A DNA stretch of 64,000 nucleotides from Sphingomonas sp. 1F27F7B (GTDB lineage Bacteria > Pseudomonadota > Alphaproteobacteria > Sphingomonadales > Sphingomonadaceae), in contig NZ_SCMK01000008.1 of the NCBI RefSeq assembly GCF_005503355.1, forward strand, positions 62,001 through 126,000. The letters run 5' to 3'. Under the pieces are notes generated by a model. The model did no database searches. It saw nothing but the letters and a program-made list of their open reading frames with translations, and was not told the DNA's origin. Shown piece after piece: positions 45,804 to 54,492 of the stretch. Position numbers and translations under genes: made by a program. How positions within the stretch are numbered: the stretch's first letter is position 1; each line of letters starts with the position of its first letter.

Positions 45804-47083
45804 GCGGCCCCCTTGGCGTTCTGCTCGGCGCGCAGGATGCGGGCGAGCGTGAGGAATAGCGCGATCGCGATCAGATAGAAGGGCGAGAGCGTGTAGAGCG
45901 CGAGCTGGAGGCCATGGTCCCAGCCATGGTTCCGGAACCAGTCGCTGGCGGCGCCGACATAAGTGGGGCCGAGGCCGAGGCCGATGAAGTTCATCACCAG
46001 CAGCAGCAGCGCGCCCGAGAGCACGCGCTGGTCGGGGCGGACTTCCTCCTGCACCAGCGCGACCGAGGCGGAGAGGTAGAAATAGTTGAAGCAGTTGACG
46101 ATGGTCAGCAGCACCAGCGCCAGCGGCCAGCCTGGCGCCCAGACGAAGGCGATGTAGAAGGGCATGGCGATGGCGAGCGAGATCGCCGGGCCGAGCGCAT
46201 AGACGAGGCGGCCGCGACGGCGGAGGCGGTCGATCACCCGGCCCGAGACGAGCATCGCCGCGCTCATGCCGATGCCGACGACGATCGCGTACCACAGCGC
46301 GATCTGGGACAGGGTCATCCCCTTTTCGCGGATCAGGAACAGCACCGCGAAATTGCCCAGGCCATAAGTGACGAACTGGGTGGCGCCGCTGCCGAGCGCG
46401 GCGAGCATCAGCACGGGATGGGTGAGGAACATCCAGCAAGTGCCCCAGAACGGCGCCTTGGCGGTCGGCCGGGCGGCATCGGCGGGAGCCGGGTCGGTCG
46501 CGCCGCGCTTCGGCTCGCGCACGACGATGCGGACGAGGATCGCGGTGACCACGCCGACCACGCCGATCGCCAGGAAGGCGTCGCGCCAGTCGAACAGCGC
46601 GGCGATGGTCGCGCCGAACGCGATGCCCAGCGCCGCGCCGATCGGGGGCCCCAGGTTGAAGATGCCGAACGCGGTGCCGCGCTGGCCGGGCGGGAAAGTG
46701 TCGGTGATGATCGCATAGCTGGGCGGCACGCCGCCCGCCTCGCCGAAGCCCACGGTCATGCGGGCGATGACGAGCTGGGTATAGCTGGTCGCCAGGCCGC
46801 AGGCGATCGTCGCGCCGCTCCAGATCGCGCAGGCGAGCGACAGGATCGTCACTCGGTTGGTACGATCAGCCAGCCAGCCCACGGGGATCGCGATGAAGCA
46901 GTAGAACATCGCGAAATAGAGCCCGCCGATCAGGCCGAGTTGCCCGTCGGTGACGTGGAGCGAATCCTGGATCGGCTTGGCGAGAATCCCGAGGAGCTGC
47001 CGGTCGAGGAAATTGAGCACATAGACGAAAGTGAGCGTGACGAGCACGATCCAGCGGCGGGCGCCGCCTGCCTGAGTTTCCAC
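45800..47083 (-). CDS. MFS transporter, spinster-like family
   Basis: The 427-residue protein has 12 membrane helices with FVYVLNFLDRQLLGILAKPI, WLADRTNRV and GFGEAGGVPPSYAIITDTFP, typical of spinster-like MFS proteins in alphaproteobacteria. GTG at 47083 follows GAGAGGAAGC. It is co-translated with the esterase and divergent from the TetR gene, suggesting uptake or export of the esterase substrate or product under TetR control. Confidence 0.9.
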   Translation of the reverse strand: METQAGGARRWIVLVTLTFVYVLNFLDRQLLGILAKPIQDSLHVTDGQLGLIGGLYFAMFYCFIAIPVGWLADRTNRVTILSLACAIWSGATIACGLATSYTQLVIARMTVGFGEAGGVPPSYAIITDTFPPGQRGTAFGIFNLGPPIGAALGIAFGATIAALFDWRDAFLAIGVVGVVTAILVRIVVREPKRGATDPAPADAARPTAKAPFWGTCWMFLTHPVLMLAALGSGATQFVTYGLGNFAVLFLIREKGMTLSQIALWYAIVVGIGMSAAMLVSGRVIDRLRRRGRLVYALGPAISLAIAMPFYIAFVWAPGWPLALVLLTIVNCFNYFYLSASVALVQEEVRPDQRVLSGALLLLVMNFIGLGLGPTYVGAASDWFRNHGWDHGLQLALYTLSPFYLIAIALFLTLARILRAEQNAKGAA

Positions 47084-47150
47084 GCTTCCTCTCTCCCTGA
47101 CGGTTCTTCCGCCTTCGCCGCATCATGCGGGCAAGCGCGCGAAGCTGTCA

Positions 47151-47176
47151 ACACACACTATCACGCGTGTGAATAT
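47151..47176. promoter_or_regulatory. Candidate TetR operator between esterase/MFS operon and tetR
   Basis: The divergent intergenic region contains ACACACACTATCACGCGTGT with the perfect palindrome CACGCGTG (47162-47169) inside TCAC-GCGT-GTGA. It lies about 55 bases before the regulator and 70 before the MFS gene, a usual place for TetR autoregulation. Binding is inferred. Confidence 0.4.
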
Positions 47177-47224
47177 ATGCGCAAAGGCTTGACGCTAGGC
47201 CCTTAGACGGGAAGGAACACAGGC

Positions 47225-47905
47225 GTGACCGAGACCGCCAAACCCGTCCGCCGCTCCCGCAAGGCCGAGCAGCGCGCCGAGACGATGGAGCAGATCTACG
47301 ACGCTGCCGAGGCGTTGTTCTCGCAGCACGGGCTCTACGGCGTCACGCTCAAGGACGTCGCCAAGCAGGTGGGCGTCCACCACACGCTGCTCAATTATTA
47401 TTTCGCCGACAAGAAGGCGCTGTTCGACGCCGTCTTCGCAAGGCGGGCGGTGGTGACCAGCGAGCGGCGGATGCGGGCGCTCGACGCCTATGAGTCCCAA
47501 TGCGGCGGCAAGCCGACGGTGGAAGGCGCGCTGCGGGCGTTCCTCGACACCGATCTCGACACCTATATCCAGGGCGGCGAGGGCTGGAAGAACTATGCCA
47601 AGCTGGGCGCCCAGGTCGCCAACACCCCGGCCTGGGGGGCGGACCTGATGGACGCGCATTTCGACCCCGTCGTCCTGCGCCTGATCGGCCTGCTCAAGCG
47701 CGCCCTGCCCGACTGCGCCGAAGAGGACATCTTCTGGGGCTATCACTTCGTCACCGGCGCGCTGATGCTCACCCTCGCGCGCACCGGCCGCATCGACAAG
47801 CTCTCCAACGGCCTGTGCCATTCGGACGACTTCGCCGCGGTGAAGGAGCGGATGGCCTCGTTCATGGCCGCCGGCTTCCTCGAGATATGCAGCCGGGGCA
47901 AATAA
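47225..47905 (+). CDS. TetR-family transcriptional regulator
   Basis: A 226-residue TetR protein. The helix-turn-helix lies at about 20-65 (IYDAAEALFSQHGLYGVTLK, DVAKQVGVHHTLLNYYFADK), followed by a C-terminal ligand domain. GTG at 47225 follows GAAGGAACA. It is divergent from the MFS-esterase pair and followed by an SDR and a GH1 glucosidase on its own strand, so it may control both sides. Confidence 0.92.
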   Translation: MTETAKPVRRSRKAEQRAETMEQIYDAAEALFSQHGLYGVTLKDVAKQVGVHHTLLNYYFADKKALFDAVFARRAVVTSERRMRALDAYESQCGGKPTVEGALRAFLDTDLDTYIQGGEGWKNYAKLGAQVANTPAWGADLMDAHFDPVVLRLIGLLKRALPDCAEEDIFWGYHFVTGALMLTLARTGRIDKLSNGLCHSDDFAAVKERMASFMAAGFLEICSRGK

Positions 47906-47983
47906 CCGCCATTACTCGCTATCTTGCTAGTGAATGATTGCAACGCTACGAAGCGGTCCGTCAAAATCAGAACGGAGAGCGGA

Positions 47984-48877
47984 ATGTCGCTGGCGGGTCG
48001 TGTAGCAATGGTGACGGGTTCGGGCGGGGGACTGGGGCGCGCGCATGCGCTGTACCTGGCGAGCAAGGGCGCCCGTATCGTCGTCAACGACCTGTCGCAG
48101 CCGGCAGCGGACGCCGTCGCCGCCGAAATCCGCGCGGCCGGCGGCGAGGCGATCGCCTTTGCCGCATCGGTGACCGACGAGGCGCGTGTCGCCGCGCTGG
48201 TCGCCGAGACGCTCCACCGCTTCGGCCGCATCGACATATTGGTCAACAATGCCGGCATCCTGCGCGATAAGAGCTTCGCCAAGATGAGCATGGACGATTT
48301 CCGCCTGGTGGTGGACGTCCACCTGATCGGCGCGGCGATCTGCTGCAAGGCAGTGTGGGAGGCGATGCGCGCGCAGAATTACGGGCGGATCGTGATGACC
48401 ACTTCCTCCTCGGGCCTGTACGGCAATTTCGGCCAGGCGAATTACGGCGCCGCCAAGATGGCGCTGGTCGGCCTGATGCAGACGCTTGCGATCGAGGGCG
48501 AGAAATACGGCATCCGCGTCAACAGCCTGGCGCCGACCGCGGCCACCGGCATGACCGAAGGCGTGCTCTCCGCCGAGAGCCTGGCGATGCTCGCGCCCGA
48601 GCTGGTGAGCCCCGGCCTGCTCGCCCTGGTCGGCGAGGACGCCCCCACCCGCGCGATCCTGTGCGCCGGTGCCGGCCATTTCGCCGCGGCGCATGTGACG
48701 CTGACCGACGGCATCCAGGTCGGCCGGAGCGACGATGCGGGCGAGCAGGTCGCCGCCGCATGGAGCGACGTGGCCGACCGCGCGGGCGAGATCGTCCCCG
48801 CCTATGGCTTCACCCAGGCCGAGCGCGAAGTGGCCGCCGCCGCGCAGCGCGCGCCCGTCGCCGCGACGGCGCGGTGA
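47984..48877 (+). CDS. Short-chain dehydrogenase/reductase (hydroxyacyl-CoA or steroid type)
   Basis: A 297-residue SDR with the nucleotide-binding TGSGGGLGRA (11-20), VNNAGIL (88-94), the catalytic Ser near 142 and YGAAK (Tyr154, Lys158). The long C-terminus and the motif LRDKSFAKMSMDDFRLVVDV resemble the (3R)-hydroxyacyl-CoA dehydrogenase part of peroxisomal multifunctional enzymes. ATG at 47984 follows GGAGAGC. The stop overlaps the GH1 gene (GTGA). The substrate may be a hydroxyacyl-CoA or an aglycone; context does not decide. Confidence 0.88.
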   Translation: MSLAGRVAMVTGSGGGLGRAHALYLASKGARIVVNDLSQPAADAVAAEIRAAGGEAIAFAASVTDEARVAALVAETLHRFGRIDILVNNAGILRDKSFAKMSMDDFRLVVDVHLIGAAICCKAVWEAMRAQNYGRIVMTTSSSGLYGNFGQANYGAAKMALVGLMQTLAIEGEKYGIRVNSLAPTAATGMTEGVLSAESLAMLAPELVSPGLLALVGEDAPTRAILCAGAGHFAAAHVTLTDGIQVGRSDDAGEQVAAAWSDVADRAGEIVPAYGFTQAEREVAAAAQRAPVAATAR

Positions 48878-50211
48878 GCGACGACCCGCGCCTCGGCCGC
48901 CGCGAGCTGATCGCGGCCGCCGCGCTGGGCGCCGCCGGCATTGCGCCCGCGACAGCCGAGGCGCAGGCCGGGGCACGGGCCATCGCCCGCCGCAAGCCGG
49001 CCCCGCCGGGCTTCCTGTGGGGCACGGCGATCTCGGCCTATCAGAGCGAAGGCAACAACACGAACGCCGATGCCTGGCTGATGGAGAATCTCCAGCCGAG
49101 CATGTTCAAGGAGCGATCGGGCGACGCCTGCGATTCCTATCATCGCTATGCGGAGGATTTCGCCCTCGCCGCCAAGCTGGGCTTCAACAGCTATCGCCTC
49201 GGCATCGAATGGGCACGGATCGAGCCGAGCGAGGGCCATTTCTCCAACGCCGAGCTCGATCACTATGCCCGCATGCTCGAGGCGTGCCGCGCCCACGGCC
49301 TGCGGCCGATCGTGACGCTCAACCATTTCACCACGCCGCTGTGGTTCGCGCAGCGCGGCGGCTTCGAAGTGGCGGACGCGCCGCAGCTGTTCGCGCGCTA
49401 TTGCCGCAAGGTCGCCGAGCGACTGGGCGGGCTGATGCACATGACGACGACCTTCAACGAAGCGAACATCCGCCTGCTGGTCGACATGATGCCGGGGATC
49501 GCCGCCTTTGCCCCCGTGGTGAAGGCCGCCATCGCCGCCGCGGCGCAGGCGACCGGTTCGCCGAAATTCTCGCGCCTCGCCTATGCCGATCCGGCGGTGG
49601 CGACGCCGATCATGCAGGCGGCGCACCGCCAGGCCTATGCGGCGATCAAGGAGGTGCGCCCCGCTTTGCCCGTCGGCATCACCCTGACCACGCAGGACGT
49701 GCAGGCCGACACGCCCGAGCGCGCCGCCCGGTATCGCGACAAGCTCTATGGCGACTGGGTGCAGGTGGCGCGCGAGGCCGCCGATTTCTTCGGCGTCCAG
49801 ACCTATACGCGCTTCGTGTTCGACGCGAACGGCATGGTCGCGCCGCCAAAGGACGCGGAGATGACGCTGGCGGGGTATGAATTCTATCCCCAGGCGCTGG
49901 CCAACACGATCCGCTGGGCGCACCGGGAGATCGGCAAGCCGATCTATGTGACCGAGAGCGGCATCGCGGCGAAGGACGATGCCCGCCGCATCGCCTTTAT
50001 CGACCAGGCGCTGGACGGCGTGCGCGCGTGCCTGGACGAAGGCATTCCGGTGCACAGCTATCTCTATTGGTCGCTGCTCGACAATTTCGAATGGACCTCG
50101 GGCTATGGCGTGCCGTTCGGGCTGGTCGCGGTGGACCGCGAGACCTTCAAGCGCACCCCGCGGCCGAGCGCGCTGCACCTGGGCGCGATCGCGAAGGCGA
50201 ACCGGATTTAA
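48874..50211 (+). CDS. GH1 beta-glucosidase, predicted Tat-exported
   Basis: A 445-residue GH1 enzyme. A twin-arginine signal GRRELIAAAALGAAG lies at 9-23. FLWGTAISAYQSEG is at 47-60, the acid/base motif reads TFNEAN (Glu196; usual TxNEP) and the nucleophile motif YVTESG (Glu361; usual TENG). SYLYWSLLDNFEWTSGYG near the end is typical. It should cleave a beta-glycoside in the periplasm. GTG overlaps the SDR stop. The NEAN variant keeps the catalytic Glu but may change the aglycone site. The stop TAA is at the edge of a dispersed element. Confidence 0.9.
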   Translation: MSDDPRLGRRELIAAAALGAAGIAPATAEAQAGARAIARRKPAPPGFLWGTAISAYQSEGNNTNADAWLMENLQPSMFKERSGDACDSYHRYAEDFALAAKLGFNSYRLGIEWARIEPSEGHFSNAELDHYARMLEACRAHGLRPIVTLNHFTTPLWFAQRGGFEVADAPQLFARYCRKVAERLGGLMHMTTTFNEANIRLLVDMMPGIAAFAPVVKAAIAAAAQATGSPKFSRLAYADPAVATPIMQAAHRQAYAAIKEVRPALPVGITLTTQDVQADTPERAARYRDKLYGDWVQVAREAADFFGVQTYTRFVFDANGMVAPPKDAEMTLAGYEFYPQALANTIRWAHREIGKPIYVTESGIAAKDDARRIAFIDQALDGVRACLDEGIPVHSYLYWSLLDNFEWTSGYGVPFGLVAVDRETFKRTPRPSALHLGAIAKANRI

Positions 50212-50410
50212 GGGGGGATCCGATCAAGGCCTTGATTTCGTTCGTCCTCCCCGCCCCTTCCGTCGTCATCCGCGCGCAGGCGGGGATCCAGAACAGTGCG
50301 GGATATGGATGCCATCATGCGAACGCTCTCCGGAGAGGGCTGGACCTCCCGCACGCACCCCACCCTTGGCCCTGGATTCCCGCCTGCGCGGGGATGACGA
50401 CGGAGACGCG
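50209..50410 (+). mobile_element. Short dispersed palindromic element, copy D (diverged)
   Basis: It starts at the GH1 stop with TAAGGGGGGATCCGATCAAG and continues GCCTTGATTTCGTTCGTCC, close to the left end of copy C. A core with the palindrome CTCTCCGGAGAG and the half-palindromes GCGCAGGCGGGGATCCAG and CGCCTGCGCGGGGATGACGA follow. No recognisable right terminal repeat is seen, so this copy is truncated or decayed. Confidence 0.65.
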
Positions 50411-50464
50411 AGGACAGGCACCCCGGGGCCATTCGGCCGGCGCGGGGTGGAAGCGACCGGAAGA

Positions 50465-50737
50465 TCAGGCGATGCAGGTCTCTACCAGCAGGCACCAGTT
50501 GAAGAGCGCCCAGCGCAGGGGACCAAGGATCGTGGCGAGGCCGGTTGCCCAGACGACCCAATGGGATGCCGCCCCCCGCCGATAGCTCCAGCGACATGCC
50601 ACGCCCCAGGCGAGGACGAAGCATGCCTCCACCGCAAACAGCAATGGTGGACGGGCCAGCATGTTGGCCGAGGCAATGTCAAAGGCGACTGCCGACGCGG
50701 CGATGGCTATCGGGACCAGAGGCAGGAACGAGCGCAT
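50465..50737 (-). CDS. Small three-helix membrane protein
   Basis: A 90-residue protein with three hydrophobic segments (about 4-20, 28-48 and 60-84) and no recognised domain: MRSFLPLVPIAIAASAVAF, FAVEACFVLAWGVACRW and WVVWATGLATILG. Cys residues occur in helices 2 and 3. It is enclosed by dispersed elements on both sides. Function is unknown; the helix pattern supports a real gene. Confidence 0.55.
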   Translation of the reverse strand: MRSFLPLVPIAIAASAVAFDIASANMLARPPLLFAVEACFVLAWGVACRWSYRRGAASHWVVWATGLATILGPLRWALFNWCLLVETCIA

Positions 50738-50957
50738 GCCGCCATGCTGGCAGGGATCCTGCCGATGGCCAAGGTGCATGCGAGGGCATGGATTGTCCCT
50801 TCGCCGCCTGCCCTTGGCCAGGGCTGCGCTGCCTGTCCCTGGCAAGAAGAAGCGGAAACCCGGCGCAAGGCCGGGATGACGGATATTCGGCAGCCTTCCC
50901 GGCCCGGGTGCAACCGCGTTCGAAATTGCGCAGCGCGCATATCTCGAGCCGGTTTCG
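50738..50957. repeat. Gene-free stretch with a small palindromic repeat
   Basis: No gene is seen. Near 50849-50872 CCCGGCGCAAGGCCGGGATG forms a small GC hairpin of the same general kind as repeats found in the amylase signal peptide, but distinct from the CTAG-ended element. The rest is plain GC-rich sequence up to the next element. Confidence 0.4.
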
Positions 50958-51158
50958 CTAGGGTGAGAACCCAAACAAGTATCTGATCTTTCGTCGTCAT
51001 CCCCGCGCAGGCGGGGATCCAGGGCCAAGGGTGGGGTGCGTGCGGCAGGTCCAGCCCTCTCCAGAGAGCGTTCGCGGGATGGCATCGATGTTCCATACCA
51101 CCCTGGATCCCCGCCTGCGCGGGGATGACAAGGTTTGCTGAGCGAGTCTTGACCCTAG
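50958..51158 (-). mobile_element. Short dispersed palindromic element, copy E (chimeric ends)
   Basis: The left end CTAGGGTGAGAACCCAAACA is the reverse complement of the right end of copies A and B, while the right end CGAGTCTTGACCCTAG matches the right end of copy C. GTCATCCCCGC palindromes flank a core like those of B to D. The right CTAG gives the TAG stop of the minus-strand gene ending at 51155. The mixture of end types suggests recombination between two element subfamilies. Confidence 0.75.
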
Positions 51159-51634
51159 TCGACCTTCGCGGCGAAATCGAGCAATCGCCTTACTTCCTTG
51201 GCATCAATCGCCCCGGTGAATCCATCGAAGGAGAAGTCCACGACATCGGAGCGGCCATCTTCGCTCGGGAACTCCAGCACGACGGCATTCGCGGTGGAGC
51301 TTCCGGGGACGAAGACCACGATGCGTGGCATAAAATCGTCCTTCTTCGGCGGGGTCGCGAGCTTCGAACGATCGCAGATCCGGCGCGCAAACCGCTCCCA
51401 GATCGGGGAACCGCGGATTACTCTGAAACCTTCTCCCCGCTGGACGATATCGTCCGGGCCCGGCTGGATCCTGAAGGTTGCGGCGGGCCGTATCACACGA
51501 ATCTCGATGATGTCCGAAGGACTCTGCGGCCGGCAAAGTTCCGGCGTCGCCGCGGATTGCGCCTGGCCGGCGGAACCGCCGGCCTGCCCCCCGAGCGCGA
51601 CCATGACTGCGAACAGCGCGAATATCACGCGCAT
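51155..51634 (-). CDS. Secreted protein of unknown function
   Basis: A 159-residue protein with a signal peptide (about 1-20) and a mature part with two Cys (ATPELCRPQSPSD and RRICDRSKL) and a C-terminal region FPSEDGRSDVVDFSFDGFTG. No family is recognised. ATG at 51634 is chosen because the signal peptide follows. Its stop TAG is part of the CTAG end of copy E. It does not share the C-DG-SR-C spacing of the next genes. Confidence 0.65.
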   Translation of the reverse strand: MRVIFALFAVMVALGGQAGGSAGQAQSAATPELCRPQSPSDIIEIRVIRPAATFRIQPGPDDIVQRGEGFRVIRGSPIWERFARRICDRSKLATPPKKDDFMPRIVVFVPGSSTANAVVLEFPSEDGRSDVVDFSFDGFTGAIDAKEVRRLLDFAAKVD

Positions 51635-51665
51635 GATCGCCACTCTCCCGTCGCTGCCAGCCGTA

Positions 51666-52079
51666 TCAATGCCTGTCCTCAAGAGTCAGCTTGTTGTTTC
51701 TCAAGTGGAACACGCTCACGGCCGGCAAGCGGATATTGTCGGAGGCGCCGCGCGAGAAATTGATGACGATGTCGGCGTCAACGGACCTTCGGCTCCTGGC
51801 ACAGTACATTACTTCCACGGCATCGATTTCTCGCGACCGGGCAACCCCCTGGATAACGCTGCCGGCACCGGGAACCGCCTTCCCATCGACCGACAGGGCC
51901 ATGAACTTCGAGGGATTGCCCCGATAGCCGTTCCGATACCGTAGCGCGACGATGCCACCCCCGCACGATGCCGATATCGTCGTGTCCACGCGCTCCGGCG
52001 CCCTGCGGCCGATGTCCTGAGCGCTTGCGGATGGCACGCCGAGCGCAGCCATGGCGGTGCCAACCAGCTTTAGCCACAT
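51666..52079 (-). CDS. Small secreted protein, C-x25-DG-x15-SR-x9-C family
   Basis: A 137-residue protein with a short signal peptide (ending ASAQ, about 21). The mature part has SASCGGGIVALRYRNG, ALSVDGKAV, ARSREIDAVEVMYC and SRGASDNIRLPAVSVFHLRN. The spacing of C, DG, SR and C matches the proteins at 28662 and 52340. Its start overlaps the 74-residue gene upstream by ten bases. Function is unknown; it is likely a periplasmic beta-rich domain with one disulfide. Confidence 0.68.
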   Translation of the reverse strand: MWLKLVGTAMAALGVPSASAQDIGRRAPERVDTTISASCGGGIVALRYRNGYRGNPSKFMALSVDGKAVPGAGSVIQGVARSREIDAVEVMYCARSRRSVDADIVINFSRGASDNIRLPAVSVFHLRNNKLTLEDRH

Positions 52080-52294
52080 GACTGGGCACGCTCCCTTCCT
52101 GCCAAGCCGACGCCGTTCTGACGGTCGGTTTCGTTGAGGGCCTTGATGCCATCTCTATCGGAAAGCTTGAACTCGCGGACGGCCCCTCGCGCGTCCATCA
52201 GCCAGAGCGATGGATCGGCGGTGCCGGTCTGCTGCGACAGTTGACCCAATGCAGCCCAGATCGCCGACCATATCAAGAGGGAGGGGCGGCTCAT
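52070..52294 (-). CDS. Small hypothetical protein
   Basis: A 74-residue frame with a hydrophobic N-terminus (SLLIWSAIWAALGQL) that may be a signal peptide, then DPSLWLMDARGAVREFKLSD. It overlaps the following gene by ten bases, in keeping with the tight spacing of this small cluster. No domain is recognised. Confidence 0.45.
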   Translation of the reverse strand: MSRPSLLIWSAIWAALGQLSQQTGTADPSLWLMDARGAVREFKLSDRDGIKALNETDRQNGVGLAGRERAQSCG

Positions 52295-52339
52295 CCTGAC
52301 GCCACAGGTGAAGGGGGCCTGACCTGTATGCCATCGATC

Positions 52340-52720
52340 TCACTCGAAAGAGACGGCGCCGCGATAGACAGTCATTACAAGCGGACGGCTGGAGGCCTGA
52401 CGTGACCTGATCGGGAAAGAAATTAAGAAACGGACTGACCCTGAACCCATCGCGCTGCAATCAAGCACCGCCACCTTATCAAGTGTACGACTTGAAAATC
52501 TCTTTCGAACCTTGTCAATGGCCGATTTACCTACCGGTGCACCATCGTAGCTTATCTCGATTTGCCTCAGGCCTGTTTTCAGGGACGGAAACTGATCGAC
52601 TACGAGCTTCGATCGCCCGGTCGCGCAAATTCCCTCAGCACTCAAAGTGACTTGAATAGGCAGATGTTTCTGCGTTGTCGCCACGCTTTGATAGGTTGTC
52701 AACGCCAGGAGAAGGGGCAT
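52340..52720 (-). CDS. Small secreted protein, C-x26-DG-x16-SR-x9-C family
   Basis: A 126-residue protein starting MPLLLALTTYQSVATTQ, possibly a weak signal peptide. It has EGICATGRSKLVVDQF, EISYDGAPVGKSA, SSRTLDKVAVLDC and LVMTVYRGAVSFE. The spacing C - 26 - DG - 16 - SR - 9 - C matches the proteins at 28662 and 51666. The DNA is visibly poorer in GC than the window average, suggesting recent acquisition. A longer frame exists upstream, but the sequence before 52720 looks non-coding. Confidence 0.6.
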   Translation of the reverse strand: MPLLLALTTYQSVATTQKHLPIQVTLSAEGICATGRSKLVVDQFPSLKTGLRQIEISYDGAPVGKSAIDKVRKRFSSRTLDKVAVLDCSAMGSGSVRFLISFPIRSRQASSRPLVMTVYRGAVSFE

Positions 52721-52985
52721 CGTCGATTCTCCAGATATCACCCGGTTCACTAATGTTTCTACGTTACATCCAGAATACACGGCATCACTGTCGAACCCCG
52801 TCCGCGGGTTCAACCATCCCGGCCCACACCGCCAATCACAGCCGGCTTCCACCAGGATCGACTACATCCTCCGCAGCAGGATCGCCGGGTCCCGGCCCCG
52901 GGGCCGAGGATCGCAGGATCACCCACTATTGGCGCCGCGCTCCGCACCTGCGAGAAGGCGCCGACTGGATCGAAAGGGCGCAGCG

Positions 52986-53285
52986 ATGGAATGCCGGCAC
53001 GTGATGACCGTCAACCAGGTCACCCCCAGCGCCCACGGCTGCGAGGAGTGTCTGAAGATCGGCAGCCCCTGGGTGCATCTGCGCCTGTGCCGCGCCTGCG
53101 GCCATGTCGGCTGCTGCGACCAGAGCCCGCACCGCCACGCCACCGCCCATTTCCACGCGACTCGCCACCCGATCATCGAAGGCTATGACCCGCCGGAAGG
53201 CTGGGGCTGGTGCTATGTCGACGAGACCATGGTTGAACTGCCGGACCGGACACCCCAGCTGGGGCCCATTCCGCGCTACATCTGA
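52986..53285 (+). CDS. UBP-type zinc-finger protein
   Basis: A 99-residue protein consisting of one UBP/ZnF domain: CRH at the start, [27 protein letters not shown] and [13 protein letters not shown] supply the Cys/His ligands. In eukaryotes the domain binds free ubiquitin C-termini; bacterial single-domain members have no known ligand. ATG at 52986 gives MECRH. It is followed after 16 bases by an MFS gene, probably one operon. The 265 bases before it (52721-52985) hold nothing recognisable. Confidence 0.85.
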   Translation: MECRHVMTVNQVTPSAHGCEECLKIGSPWVHLRLCRACGHVGCCDQSPHRHATAHFHATRHPIIEGYDPPEGWGWCYVDETMVELPDRTPQLGPIPRYI

Positions 53286-53301
53286 TTCCCCCGGAGCTTC
53301 C

Positions 53302-54492
53302 ATGACCACCCCCCTGCCCCAGGCCGCCGGCACGGCACCGGACCGGCTCGGCCGCCCGCTGATCTTCGCAATGGCCGCCGCCACCGGGATCGCAGTCGCC
53401 AACATCTATTATTGCCAGCCGATGCTGGGGGTGATGCAGCGCGACCTGCCCGGCGAGCTGACCGTGCTGGTGCCCACCGCCACCCAGATCGGCTATGCGC
53501 TGGGCCTGTTCCTGCTCGTGCCGCTGGGCGACCTGGTCGAGCGCAAGCGGCTGATCGCGATCCAGTTCGTCGTGCTCGCCGGGGCGCTGATGCTCGCCGC
53601 GATCGCACCCAGCGCCGCGCTGGTGATCGCCGCCTCGGTCGCGGTGGGCTTCGCCGCCACCGTGGCGCAGCAGATCGTGCCGCTCGCCGCGCACCTGGCC
53701 GCGCCGGAGCGGCGGGGCGCGGTGGTGGGAACGGTGATGGCGGGGCTGCTCTGCGGCATCCTGCTCAGCCGCACCCTGGCCGGCTTCGTCGCGGCGCATG
53801 CCGGCTGGCGCGAGATGTTCTGGCTGGGCGTGCCGCTGGCGCTCGCCGCGGGCGGGACGATGGCGCTGATCCTGCCGCACAGCGCGCCGGATTCGGACCT
53901 GCGCTATCACCAGCTGCTCCGCTCGCTCGGCGGACTGTGGCGCGAATTTCCGGCGCTGCGCCGCGCCGCGATCACCCAGGGCCTGCTCTTCGCGGCGTTC
54001 AGCGGCTTCTGGACGATCCTGGCGCTGCGCCTGCAGCAGCCCGCCTTCGGACTGGGCGCCGAAGTGGCGGGCCTGTTCGGCGTGGTTGGGGCGGTAGGCG
54101 TGCTCGCCGCCCCGATCGCCGGGCGCATCGCCGACCGCAAGGGGCCGCGGCCGGTGATCCTGCTCGGCGCCGCCGCGGTGCTCGCCGGCTGGGCGTTTAC
54201 CGGTCTGTGGCCGTCGATCGCCGGCATGGTGATCGGCGTGCTCCTGCTCGATTTCGGCGTGCAGGGCGCGCTCGTCTCGCACCAGCACATCGTCTATGCG
54301 CTGCGGCCCGAGGCGCGGGCGCGGCTCAACACCATCTTCATGGGATCGATGTTCGTCGGCGGCGCCACCGGATCGGGCCTGGCGACCTGGGCCTGGGCGC
54401 TGGGCGGCTGGGGCGCGGTGTCGCTGCTCGGCGCGGGGGTCGCGGCGATCGCGTTGGGGGTCCAGTTCATGGACAGGGGCCCGCGCGCCTAG
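53302..54492 (+). CDS. MFS transporter, drug/sugar efflux type
   Basis: A 396-residue protein with 12 membrane helices; [26 protein letters not shown] and [19 protein letters not shown] resemble the AraJ/YfcJ-like efflux branch. ATG at 53302 follows CGGAGC. It is convergent with the sugar transporter gene and overlaps its stop by four bases. Substrate unknown; pairing with the zinc-finger gene gives no further clue. Confidence 0.88.
   Translation: MTTPLPQAAGTAPDRLGRPLIFAMAAATGIAVANIYYCQPMLGVMQRDLPGELTVLVPTATQIGYALGLFLLVPLGDLVERKRLIAIQFVVLAGALMLAAIAPSAALVIAASVAVGFAATVAQQIVPLAAHLAAPERRGAVVGTVMAGLLCGILLSRTLAGFVAAHAGWREMFWLGVPLALAAGGTMALILPHSAPDSDLRYHQLLRSLGGLWREFPALRRAAITQGLLFAAFSGFWTILALRLQQPAFGLGAEVAGLFGVVGAVGVLAAPIAGRIADRKGPRPVILLGAAAVLAGWAFTGLWPSIAGMVIGVLLLDFGVQGALVSHQHIVYALRPEARARLNTIFMGSMFVGGATGSGLATWAWALGGWGAVSLLGAGVAAIALGVQFMDRGPRA

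Noticed and set aside
52675..53004. Plus-strand frame of 109 codons before the zinc-finger gene
   Set aside because: No ribosome site, no domain, Ser/Pro/Arg-rich composition and overlap with the start of the opposite secreted-protein gene.
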